Assembly (NCBI GenBank): GCA_045595425.1
Contig: JAZOAL010000028.1
Span: 1 to 14,200 of the forward strand
Direction: 5' to 3'
DNA: 14,200 nucleotides
Origin: SIG710 sp045595425
GTDB lineage: Bacteria > Bacillota > Clostridia > Oscillospirales > CAG-272
The translations under genes and the position numbers were made by a program. Below the pieces are notes generated by a model. It saw nothing but the letters and a program-made list of their open reading frames with translations. It was not told the DNA's origin and did no database searches. This document shows positions 1 through 7,282 of this stretch, piece after piece. The first letter of the stretch is position 1, and each line of letters opens with the position of its first letter.

Positions 1-932
1 TTCTTACCTGTGAGCTGAGCGATCTCTTCTGCGAAGTTGTCTTCTCTCTTTTCGATACCCTCGCCCTTTTCGAAGATGTAGAACGCCTTTACAGCAACAT
101 CTGCACCCATAGCTTTTGCGCAGGAAGCAACATACTTGCCAACGCTCATGCTGTCGTCCTTAACATAGGGCTGCTCAAGGAGACAAACCTTCTCAAAGAA
201 GAGCTTGCCGAGCTTACCTTCGATGATCTTTGCAAGAACTGCATCCGGCTTGTTTGCAAGCTTCTCATCGTTCTTTGCAGCAGAGATCTGAATTGCCATT
301 TCCTCGTCGATTGCGCTCTGAGGAACATCAGCCTTTGCAACATAAGAGGGGGGATTACCCGCAGCGATCTGGAGAGCAACGTTCTTTGCGCACTCGGTAA
401 ATTCAGCCTTTGCAGCAGTTGCATCGTCTGTGTCAAACACAACGATAACACCTGTGTTGCCTGCACCGTGGATATATGTGCTCATATTGCCCTCTGCGAG
501 AACAAAACGGCGGATGCTGATCTTCTCACCGATCATTGCGATCTTTTCAACGAGAGCATCTGCAACAGTGATATCGCTTCCGTCGAACTTGCAAGCATTG
601 AATGCTTCAAGATCGGAGGGCTTATTTGCAAGGAGAGTTCTGAGAAGCCCCTTAACGAACTCCTGGAAGGTTGCGTTCTTTGCAACGAAGTCTGTCTCTG
701 CATTAACCTCGATCATAGCGGCATTCTTGCCTTCTACCATGATATCAACAACGCCCTCAGCGGCGATTCTGCTTTCCTTCTTTGCCGCGGTAGCAAGTCC
801 CTTTTCGCGAAGGATCTTAACAGCCGCTTCTACGTCACCGTCAGCCTCAACAAGTGCCTTTTTGCAGTCCATCATTCCAAGACCTGTCTTTGCACGGAGA
901 GCCGCAACGTCTTTTGCTGTGATCTGTGCCAT
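1..932 (-). CDS. tsf: Elongation factor Ts (3' end cut by window edge)
   Basis: This is the nucleotide exchange factor that releases GDP from EF-Tu during translation elongation, and it acts in the cytoplasm. The visible 310 residues begin MAQITAKDVAALRAKTGLGM, the typical N-terminal UBA-like domain, followed by MDCKKAL at 21-27. The EF-Ts core signature TDFVAKN is at residues 80-86. The last visible residues are QLTGK, and the next codon starts AA, so at least one more residue follows. Bacterial EF-Ts of the short Gram-positive type is close to this length, so only a few residues and the stop are missing. The start is fixed by a GGAGG (941-945) eight bases upstream of the ATG. It lies 39 nt downstream of rpsB with no promoter or terminator visible between them, the classic rpsB-tsf operon. 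Family assignment is secure. Confidence 0.97.
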   Translation of the reverse strand, partial: MAQITAKDVAALRAKTGLGMMDCKKALVEADGDVEAAVKILREKGLATAAKKESRIAAEGVVDIMVEGKNAAMIEVNAETDFVAKNATFQEFVKGLLRTLLANKPSDLEAFNACKFDGSDITVADALVEKIAMIGEKISIRRFVLAEGNMSTYIHGAGNTGVIVVFDTDDATAAKAEFTECAKNVALQIAAGNPPSYVAKADVPQSAIDEEMAIQISAAKNDEKLANKPDAVLAKIIEGKLGKLFFEKVCLLEQPYVKDDSMSVGKYVASCAKAMGADVAVKAFYIFEKGEGIEKREDNFAEEIAQLTGK

Positions 933-971
933 TTTTATTTCCTCCAAATTCAGTAATTTAGTGAGTTTTTA

Positions 972-1727
972 TTATTCAGCGTCCTCTGCTGCTTCCTTTT
1001 CCTCAACAGCTGCTTCAATATCAGCCTCTTCGGTTGCCATTTCTTCGCCCTGCTTGCCTTCGATAACAGCGTCTGCAAGAACGGAAGAGATAAGCTTGAT
1101 AGCGCGGATAGCGTCATCGTTACCGGGAATTACATAGTCAGCATCATCGGGATCGCAGTTTGTATCAACGATTGCGATTACGGGGATACCGAGCTTCTTA
1201 GCCTCAAGAATAGCATTCTTCTCTTTTCTGGGGTCAACTACGAAAATTGCGGAGGGAAGCTGCTCCATTGTCTTGATACCGCCGTAGCTCTTTTCAAGGT
1301 CGAAGATTTCCTTCTGCATGCCGGCAACTTCCTTCTTGGGAAGGAGATCAAATGTGCCGTCTTCCTGCATCTTGTTAAGATTGTTGAGACGAGCGATAGA
1401 CTTCTTGATTGTCTTGAAGTTTGTCATCATACCGCCGGGCCAACGAACGTTTACATAGTACATGCCGCATCTTGTAGCTTCTTCCTGGATAGCTACTGCA
1501 GCCTGCTTCTTTGTACCTACGAAGAGGATAGTGCCGTTCTGTGCGGCAACATCTCTTACAAACATGTAAGCTTCTTCAAACTTCTTAACAGTTTTCTGAA
1601 GGTCGATGATGTAGATACCGTTTCTTTCTGTGAAGATGTACTCAGCCATTTTGGGGTTCCATCTTCTTGTGTGATGTCCGAAATGGACGCCAGCTTCGAG
1701 GAGCTGTTTGATTGTGATTACAGACAT
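972..1727 (-). CDS. rpsB: 30S ribosomal protein S2
   Basis: This is the 251-residue small-subunit ribosomal protein S2, one of the last proteins to join the 30S and a neighbour of S1 in many bacteria. The N-terminus has the S2 signature EAGVHFGHHTRRWNPKM at residues 11-27. The second family block, around PSAIFVVDPRKE and the GIPVIAIVDTNCDPD segment, follows in the C-terminal half. The tail beyond the globular domain is strongly acidic, ending EEKEAAEDAE. I chose the ATG at 1727 rather than the upstream in-frame ATG at 1766, because AAGGAGG (1737-1743) lies just before it and the family N-terminus MSVITIKQLL begins there. The promoter and structured leader upstream suggest autoregulation, and tsf follows directly. 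Confidence 0.98.
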   Translation of the reverse strand: MSVITIKQLLEAGVHFGHHTRRWNPKMAEYIFTERNGIYIIDLQKTVKKFEEAYMFVRDVAAQNGTILFVGTKKQAAVAIQEEATRCGMYYVNVRWPGGMMTNFKTIKKSIARLNNLNKMQEDGTFDLLPKKEVAGMQKEIFDLEKSYGGIKTMEQLPSAIFVVDPRKEKNAILEAKKLGIPVIAIVDTNCDPDDADYVIPGNDDAIRAIKLISSVLADAVIEGKQGEEMATEEADIEAAVEEKEAAEDAE

Positions 1728-1849
1728 TTTAATGTCCTCCTTCGGTTGTTTCCACCACAGAGGCACCTCGCCAAAAGCCCTTAGGCACCGACGGCGGTCA
1801 AGCTCTCTGTGTGTGTATTATTTATTTTGCGTCGCATCAGCGCGCAATA
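1728..1849 (-). ncRNA. Structured 5' leader of rpsB, candidate S2 autoregulatory element
   Basis: The promoter places the transcript start near 1849, leaving about 120 nt of untranslated leader. Two foldable parts are visible. The first is a hairpin at 1827-1847, essentially at the 5' end, with arms TTGCGCGC and GCG(A)CGCAA around a TGAT loop. The second is a domain closed by a perfect 7-bp stem, CACAGAG (1805-1811) with CTCTGTG (1756-1762), enclosing a GC-rich part that includes GCC-TAAG-GGC. The Shine-Dalgarno lies 13 bases beyond that stem. S2 is known to repress rpsB-tsf through its leader in Gammaproteobacteria, and many Firmicutes ribosomal operons carry structured leaders. Assigning this leader to S2 control is inference. 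I see no U-tract that would indicate attenuation by termination. Confidence 0.5.
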
Positions 1850-1855
1850 CAAGAT

Positions 1856-1884
1856 ATTTTAACATTATTCCTTATATTTGTCAA
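1856..1884 (-). promoter_or_regulatory. Sigma-A promoter of rpsB-tsf
   Basis: On the minus strand, TTGACA (1879-1884) is followed by a 17-nt spacer and TAAAAT (1856-1861). The -35 is a perfect consensus and the -10 differs at one base. Transcription would start about 1849. This separates rpsB-tsf from the preceding gene, which ends at 1918, and suits a highly expressed translation operon. Confidence 0.85.
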
Positions 1885-1917
1885 CCGCATCAAAAATTAT
1901 TTACATTTTTTTAACAT

Positions 1918-2220
1918 TCACCTAAACAAAAAACGTTTTTTGCCCCTTCCTTTGTCACAGCAAGCATCATCGCAGCATTCGGAAACAGAAATTCGTACCA
2001 ATATTGCATCCTCGCCGATACATTCGACCTTATCCCATGGAATTACTATGTTTTCACATTTTCCGAAAGTAAATATTCCCTGCTCCTTCGGAACGATAAT
2101 GGCGCATATTTTCCCCTCATCGCATGTGAAGCGAACATCACAGACAAAGCCGAGATTTCTGCCATCGCAAAGATTTATAACGCATTTATCCGCCAAAGTC
2201 GCTATGTCGATAGTTTTCAT
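1918..2220 (-). CDS. YlmC/YmxH-family PRC-barrel protein, cysteine-rich
   Basis: This is a 100-residue protein of the YlmC/YmxH sporulation family, a single PRC-barrel. Family features are a DGRNLGFVCDV segment (19-29), a hydrophobic IIVPK strand (41-45), the FTFGK turn (50-54) and the IVIPWDKVECIGED strand-turn (58-71). Members are found across spore-forming Firmicutes, but their molecular role is poorly defined. It has eleven cysteines in 100 residues, and an unusual C-terminal extension carries CCDDACC (82-88) before a basic GRGKKRFLFR end. The start at 2220 is chosen because GGAGG lies eight bases upstream; the GTG at 2229 overlaps that Shine-Dalgarno. The gene follows the P-type-ATPase-like gene by 39 nt and is the last of the long minus-strand run. 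The site lies inside a hairpin, described separately. Family call is firm; function is not. Confidence 0.88.
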   Translation of the reverse strand: MKTIDIATLADKCVINLCDGRNLGFVCDVRFTCDEGKICAIIVPKEQGIFTFGKCENIVIPWDKVECIGEDAILVRISVSECCDDACCDKGRGKKRFLFR

Positions 2221-2223
2221 ATA

Positions 2224-2257
2224 AAACACCTCCGTATTATATTATACGAAGGTGTTT
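2224..2257 (-). promoter_or_regulatory. Hairpin sequestering the ymxH-like Shine-Dalgarno
   Basis: A 14-nt arm (2244-2257) and a 14-nt arm (2224-2237) pair along their whole length around a 6-nt loop. On the minus-strand RNA the only imperfect pair is a U-G wobble. The downstream arm contains the GGAGG (2229-2233) of the ymxH-like gene, so folding would hide its ribosome binding site. The upstream gene stops at 2260, directly against the stem. On the minus strand the stem is followed by UAU-AUG rather than a run of U, which argues against a simple intrinsic terminator. A weak or bidirectional terminator remains possible. Confidence 0.6.
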
Positions 2258-2259
2258 AT

Positions 2260-4962
2260 TTATATGTACCTGTCCGTTACAAGAAGCATAACATAACCGA
2301 TAACGGACACAAGAGGAGCCGCGGCGCATACCTGCCAACCGGGATACCCGATTTCTAAAAATGCTCCGAAGTCGGGCAGGACAAGTAATAATGTCAATAT
2401 GAGTATCACAATGACCGCTTGTACCGCGATAAATCTTCTGCTCTGTTTATCATATGTAAAAAATCTGCCGATGATAAATACAGCAAAAAGCTGAGAGAGA
2501 GCCGCCCCGGCAAACGCAAATACTGCAAGAAGCGAACCGGTAGCGATATTAGAGGAACCGAAAACCGCCGAAAGCATCAATATAACAGCTCCGAGACCTA
2601 TACCTGACACCAAATATTTTGCACAAACCTTCATAGGAGCAGCAAGAAAACTTTCAATATCCTCAATTCTGTCGCCGAGAGAAGATGTATGCTCAGCACC
2701 GGCAAAGCATACCATTGCCGGAATATCGATCAGAGTGCCGAGAAAGATTATCTGCACAGCAGATAGGATCGACTGTCCGAAAAGCAAGGGCAATATCGAA
2801 AGGGACAATCTGAGAGCTGACGCGAAGGATATATAGCGAAGGAATTTTCCGATTCCCGTGCAAGCATTTTTCGCATGCAAAACTGCTCTGCAAAACGACT
2901 CAAAACCGCCTCCTTCTTTTTTGGGCTCGGGCAAAAGAGCATCTGCATTTTTTCTGATTATCTCGGAACAATCGGAAAAATCCCAAACGGTATCGTTTTC
3001 CGTTTGACAATCGGAAACCGCAGCAGCGATATTGGCACGGTTCATGATCGACAAATGCTCGGTATCAGAAGCAATAACCGCAAGCGTACCGTCCTCGCCG
3101 CGAATAAGCCTTGCCAAGCTTTCAATATCACGGGCAGAAAAACCGAGATATGCGCGATATTTGCCGAAATCATCCGAAATCTTCTTTCCCGAACGTCTGA
3201 AAGCAGAGGCATAGGCGATCTCATGCTTTCCTTTTACAGCACCGATATTAAATGCCGTGATTACAGAAGTGGCATTTTCACCCGAAACATAGTAAACAGC
3301 GATATCCGCCTCTTGCATTTCATTAACTCTCTCGGTAAGATTTTCAATATACGGTGCCGAGTAAATTATATATCCCTCAAAAATAAGCTGATTTTGGACC
3401 GCTCCGAGCCTTGAAAGGCTTGAACAGGGACTGATCCTGGATGCAAGGAGGGTGACACTTTTTGATTTTTTCGAAAGCTGACTGCATGCTCTTATAATAT
3501 CGGATTTTTTGTCCGGATCAAGCGGTAAAGCACCCTCGGGAGTTCTTATATGAGTACAAAGTCTCAGCAGAGACGAGCTCTCCGACACGCAGATAACTCT
3601 GTATTCATCTCCGTTTTTTACAAGGGATGTATCGAATCCCGAAATTTCAGAGGGAGAAAATTCAACAAGCTCATATGCTGCTGTAAGCTTCTTTTTGTCA
3701 ATACCGCATGCAGCGGCAAATTCAGCGATTGATTTTGCGCAGAAGCTCTTATCTTTATGATCAAGGTCCGATGTTCTTTTTCCCGAGCTCGGATAATGAG
3801 CTGTTCCCAAAAGAGCAAGATCCAAAAAGCAATTTATCGACCTATCCGGATTTTTTTGAGCAGAAGAAGCATCGTAAAACTTGTTTGAAGCAAAAATGCT
3901 TTCAACCGATTTGCTGTTGACACAGAGAGCCTTATCACCTAAGATCATTACCGAATCGATATAATTCATCTCCTGAAGCGCACTCGGAAACTTTATATAT
4001 GCACCATTCTTTGACTTTGAGGATTTTTTCATTGCCGCGGCAGGAAAAAGATAGGCAAACCCGGCAATTATCTCACTGCCGGAAGTCAGCGCAAGCGCAA
4101 GCATAATCAAAAGCACATCCAATATGCCAATACTGTTTTTGCCAACTATCATGGCAATCACCGTTATCGGAACAGTGGCTATAAGGAGCGAAAGTCCGAA
4201 TTTTGAAAGCAAGCGTGAAACAGACTTCATAGCCTTCATTTCCCTCTTGGAGTCCGGCATAGGTTCAAGCTCGCCGAGCATCATTGAAACAAAGGTTTTT
4301 TTACCCGTTCTCACAGCGACAGCCCGTCCGCTTCCCGAAGCTATAACAGCCGCCGCGCTGATCATATTTTGCTGTGCGGCAATACCGAGCTTCTCTTCAA
4401 AGCGATAGATGGCAGAAGCATCCTTTGTTGTCAGCTCCTTTTTTTCCTTGCCGGAGATCTTACCTATAAATTCAACTGCATGCAAATTGTCTGCAAAAAC
4501 AAGTCTGCAATCACATGGAACTATATCTCCTTTTTGAAAAATAAGGACATCTCCGGTAACAACATCTCGGGAATCGATCACATATATCTTCCCTGCTCTC
4601 AAAACCCGGGCGCGCGGCAGGGAAAGCTCTGCCGCCTCATCAAGCCCTCTCCTCGAGATCATATAAGAAAGGATAGAGGCGCAAAAAGCAACAAGTGCCA
4701 GCACAACAGAAGCTACAGCACTTTTTCCGCCATCGAAAAAGGCACTGATAAGAGCCGTTAAAACGAATATAATAACCGTGATATCGGCGGCAACCCTTGA
4801 AATGTGATACAAGGGCGGCTGTCCAACACTTTTATACACAGAGCCGCCTTCGCCGCGTCTGCGTCTGCGCTCGGCTTCCTTCGCGTCAAGACCGAACGAG
4901 ACATTGGTATTTAGTTTTTTCTCGGTTTCTTCAATAGTCAGAGAGTACCATTTCTCGTCCAT
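2260..4962 (-). CDS. Catalytically degenerate P-type ATPase homologue
   Basis: This 900-residue protein has the layout of a P2-type cation-pumping ATPase. It has a soluble N-terminus (1-55), two membrane helices (57-76, 80-103), an actuator domain with VVTGDVLIFQKGDIVPCDCRLV (134-155), two helices (255-305), a large cytoplasmic P/N region (about 310-700), and six predicted helices to the end. The P-domain block VYYVSGENATSVITAFNIGAV (557-576) and the LIDIPAM helix (744-750) still align with the family. Key motifs are lost: DKTGT is DKALC (343-347), TGES is near IGKIS (166-170), KGAPE is near VSESS (459-463), GDGVNDAPAL is replaced by SDTEHLSIMN (632-641), and PEGL is SGSE (294-297). It cannot be expected to form the aspartyl-phosphate intermediate, so a pump function is unlikely. 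The gene starts 18 nt after the Clp gene with AAGGAAG upstream. It is open over its whole length, which points to a maintained pseudoenzyme rather than a decaying gene. Confidence 0.82.
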   Translation of the reverse strand: MDEKWYSLTIEETEKKLNTNVSFGLDAKEAERRRRRGEGGSVYKSVGQPPLYHISRVAADITVIIFVLTALISAFFDGGKSAVASVVLALVAFCASILSYMISRRGLDEAAELSLPRARVLRAGKIYVIDSRDVVTGDVLIFQKGDIVPCDCRLVFADNLHAVEFIGKISGKEKKELTTKDASAIYRFEEKLGIAAQQNMISAAAVIASGSGRAVAVRTGKKTFVSMMLGELEPMPDSKREMKAMKSVSRLLSKFGLSLLIATVPITVIAMIVGKNSIGILDVLLIMLALALTSGSEIIAGFAYLFPAAAMKKSSKSKNGAYIKFPSALQEMNYIDSVMILGDKALCVNSKSVESIFASNKFYDASSAQKNPDRSINCFLDLALLGTAHYPSSGKRTSDLDHKDKSFCAKSIAEFAAACGIDKKKLTAAYELVEFSPSEISGFDTSLVKNGDEYRVICVSESSSLLRLCTHIRTPEGALPLDPDKKSDIIRACSQLSKKSKSVTLLASRISPCSSLSRLGAVQNQLIFEGYIIYSAPYIENLTERVNEMQEADIAVYYVSGENATSVITAFNIGAVKGKHEIAYASAFRRSGKKISDDFGKYRAYLGFSARDIESLARLIRGEDGTLAVIASDTEHLSIMNRANIAAAVSDCQTENDTVWDFSDCSEIIRKNADALLPEPKKEGGGFESFCRAVLHAKNACTGIGKFLRYISFASALRLSLSILPLLFGQSILSAVQIIFLGTLIDIPAMVCFAGAEHTSSLGDRIEDIESFLAAPMKVCAKYLVSGIGLGAVILMLSAVFGSSNIATGSLLAVFAFAGAALSQLFAVFIIGRFFTYDKQSRRFIAVQAVIVILILTLLLVLPDFGAFLEIGYPGWQVCAAAPLVSVIGYVMLLVTDRYI

Positions 4963-4980
4963 AGTCTTAACTTCCTTAAT

Positions 4981-7263
4981 TTACATACAAACTATATCAA
5001 GCTCTCCATCCTTAACGCCTACATATGCCTGCGTAAAGGTCTGCTTGTAATCGGCAATGATAAGCTCCGCAAGCTTATCTTCAACATTTGCCTGGATAAA
5101 TCTTCTCATATTTCTTGCGCCGAATTTGGATGAGAAGGATTTTTCGGCAATAAGGGTCAGTGCTTCCTCGGTAAATGTCAGCTTCATATCCTTTTCGGCG
5201 AGAACCTCACGAAGCTCACACATCATGATCTCGGCAATGCGGCTGAAATCATCCTTATCGAGAGAACGGAATGTTATTATCTCATCAACGCGGTTGATAA
5301 ATTCGGGACGCAGGAAGGAGGAAAGAGCCTTCTCCGTCTTTGCCTCGGCAACCTCGGCAGAGCTTGATGAGAAGCCCGCAGATGCGGTATTTTTATCGGA
5401 TCCCGCATTTGTCGTCATAATGATAACTGTATTTTCAAAATTGACTGTCTTACCGTGTGCATCGGTTATTCTGCCGTCATCAAGTATTTGGAGCAGGATG
5501 TTAAGCACATCGGGATGAGCCTTTTCTATCTCATCAAAAAGAACAACCGAATAGGGCTTTCTTCTTATCTTCTCGGTGAGCTGACCTGCCTCATCATAGC
5601 CAACATAGCCGGGAGGAGCTCCAATGATGCGCGAGACCGAATGTTTCTCCATGAACTCTGACATATCGAGCCTTATAAGAGTTTCGGGAGAATTAAAAAG
5701 ATCGGAAGCCAAGGTTTTAACCAGCTCTGTTTTTCCCACCCCTGTCGGGCCTGCAAAAATAAAGGAAACAGGCTTCTTTTTATAGGAAATTCCGGCGCGA
5801 TTGCGCTTGATCGCTCTTGCAACAGACTCAACAGCCTTGTCCTGACCGATTATACGCTTCTTTAACCGTTCTTCAAGCCTATCGATCTTTTCAAACTCAT
5901 TTTCGGTTATATTGCTTGCCGGGATCCCCGTCCAGATTTCGATAACCTCGGCAAGATCGGAAACGCTCATCCTGACATTTCCGCATTTTGGCTCGATCTC
6001 CTTTAAGCGCTCGGAAAGCCTGATCTCTTCGGATTTATAATTTGCTATCTGCTCATATTTTTTAGCTTCAGCATCGGCATCAGCAGCATTTTCGTTCTCG
6101 CATTTTTCGCGAGCTTCCTTGATGGAAAGCAGTTTGTCTCTTATCTCATAGCTCTCGTTTATCTCGGCAGTGCGAAGGGAGAGATTAGCCGCCGCCTCGT
6201 CAAGCAGATCGATCGCCTTATCGGGCAGATATCTGTCTGTGATATATCTCTCGGACATACGAACCGCCTTATCAAGCACGGAGTCGGGGACTTTTATCAT
6301 ATGGAAATCCTCATAATAATGCTTGATACCCTTAAGCATTTCAATGCTTTCCTCAATAGATGGCTCATTTACCATCACAGGCTGGAAGCGCCTCTCAAGA
6401 GCCGCATCCTTTTCAATATACTTTCTGTATTCTCTGAGTGTTGTTGCCCCAATGACCTGGATCTCGCCGCGCGAAAGAGCAGGTTTAAGAATATTGGCGG
6501 CATTCATACTGCCCTCGGCATCACCCGAACCCACAATATTATGAACCTCATCGATAACAAGAATAACATTTCCCGCTTCCCTGACCTCGTTAATAAGCCC
6601 CTGCATTCTCTGCTCAAACTGACCTCTGAACTGAGTTCCTGCAACAAGGGCTGTGAGATCCACAAGGTAGACCTGATGGTTTTTAAGCTTATAGGGTACA
6701 TCGTTTGCCGCTATCCTTTGAGCCAGAGCCTCAGCGATTGCGGTTTTGCCGACACCTGGCTCACCTATAAGACAAGGATTGTTTTTCTGGCGTCGGCAAA
6801 GGATCTGTATCACTCTCATGAGCTCGCGCTCTCTGCCTACTATCCGATCAAGCTCACCGTCAAGCGCCTTTTGGGTCAGATTGCGGCAATAGGTGTCAAG
6901 ATACTTTTTCTTTTTTTCATTTTTCTGATGCGCCTTTTGCTTTTTGGGGATCTGCCCGTCAACATTTCCGGGCGCTCCGTTTCCCATAAGCTTGCGGAAA
7001 TCAATGGCGGGCGCACCGCCGTCTATCTGCAAAGCGTCGAAATCACCGCTTTCCAGCATCTGATTCATGTTCTCTTCCATTTCCTCCATCTGCTCGGCAT
7101 CAAGACCGAATTTTTCGAGCACTCCGTCAAGCATATTGTCAATCGGTATTCCGATCTCTTTTGCACATTTAACACAATAACCGCGGCTTTTGCTCTCGCC
7201 GTTTTCGGTTGTTGTTGCGAATATAACTGCCACCCTCTTGCGGCATTTAGAACACAGTACCAT
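4981..7263 (-). CDS. ClpE-like AAA+ unfoldase with N-terminal zinc finger
   Basis: This is a 760-residue Hsp100/Clp ATPase with two AAA+ modules, expected to unfold proteins for ClpP or to disaggregate them in the cytoplasm. The N-terminus has a four-cysteine zinc finger (C4, C7, C30, C33) in place of the ClpC/ClpA N-domain, as in ClpE. An acidic then lysine-rich linker runs to about 120. Module one has Walker A GEPGVGKT (167-174) and Walker B VILVIDEVHN (233-242). A short charged middle domain lies around 366-425. Module two has GPTGVGKT (505-512), VVLFDEIEKAHP (573-584), the FINR arginine region (655-658) and GARNMRR sensor 2 (715-721). The position of the ClpP-docking tripeptide reads AGF (629-631) rather than the usual I/L/V-G-F. 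The start is supported by the zinc finger beginning at residue 4 and by AGGAGG upstream. No CtsR-type operator is visible next to it. ClpC is the alternative name. Confidence 0.9.
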   Translation of the reverse strand: MVLCSKCRKRVAVIFATTTENGESKSRGYCVKCAKEIGIPIDNMLDGVLEKFGLDAEQMEEMEENMNQMLESGDFDALQIDGGAPAIDFRKLMGNGAPGNVDGQIPKKQKAHQKNEKKKKYLDTYCRNLTQKALDGELDRIVGRERELMRVIQILCRRQKNNPCLIGEPGVGKTAIAEALAQRIAANDVPYKLKNHQVYLVDLTALVAGTQFRGQFEQRMQGLINEVREAGNVILVIDEVHNIVGSGDAEGSMNAANILKPALSRGEIQVIGATTLREYRKYIEKDAALERRFQPVMVNEPSIEESIEMLKGIKHYYEDFHMIKVPDSVLDKAVRMSERYITDRYLPDKAIDLLDEAAANLSLRTAEINESYEIRDKLLSIKEAREKCENENAADADAEAKKYEQIANYKSEEIRLSERLKEIEPKCGNVRMSVSDLAEVIEIWTGIPASNITENEFEKIDRLEERLKKRIIGQDKAVESVARAIKRNRAGISYKKKPVSFIFAGPTGVGKTELVKTLASDLFNSPETLIRLDMSEFMEKHSVSRIIGAPPGYVGYDEAGQLTEKIRRKPYSVVLFDEIEKAHPDVLNILLQILDDGRITDAHGKTVNFENTVIIMTTNAGSDKNTASAGFSSSSAEVAEAKTEKALSSFLRPEFINRVDEIITFRSLDKDDFSRIAEIMMCELREVLAEKDMKLTFTEEALTLIAEKSFSSKFGARNMRRFIQANVEDKLAELIIADYKQTFTQAYVGVKDGELDIVCM

Positions 7264-7282
7264 TTTTTAGAGAATTCCTCCT

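Noticed and set aside
430..1137. Plus-strand 235-codon open frame opposite tsf and rpsB
   Set aside because: It is rich in Ser/Ala/Ile with no family resemblance, and it lies antisense to two unmistakable translation genes. It is a codon-bias shadow.
1728..1766. Upstream in-frame ATG for rpsB, adding MPLWWKQPKEDIK
   Set aside because: It would place the strong AAGGAGG inside the coding region, and the S2 family begins at MSVITIKQLL.
1728..1849. T-box or other known riboswitch upstream of rpsB
   Set aside because: I found no T-box AGGGUGGNACCGCG sequence, no specifier-loop layout and no other riboswitch core that I recognise.
2224..2257. Simple rho-independent terminator of the long operon
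   Set aside because: The stem is good, but on the minus strand it is followed by UAUAUG rather than a U-run, and it contains the next gene's Shine-Dalgarno. Kept as a regulatory hairpin.
2875..3414. Plus-strand 179-codon open frame opposite the P-type-ATPase-like gene
   Set aside because: The minus-strand frame is continuous for 900 codons and matches a family architecture; this one matches nothing.
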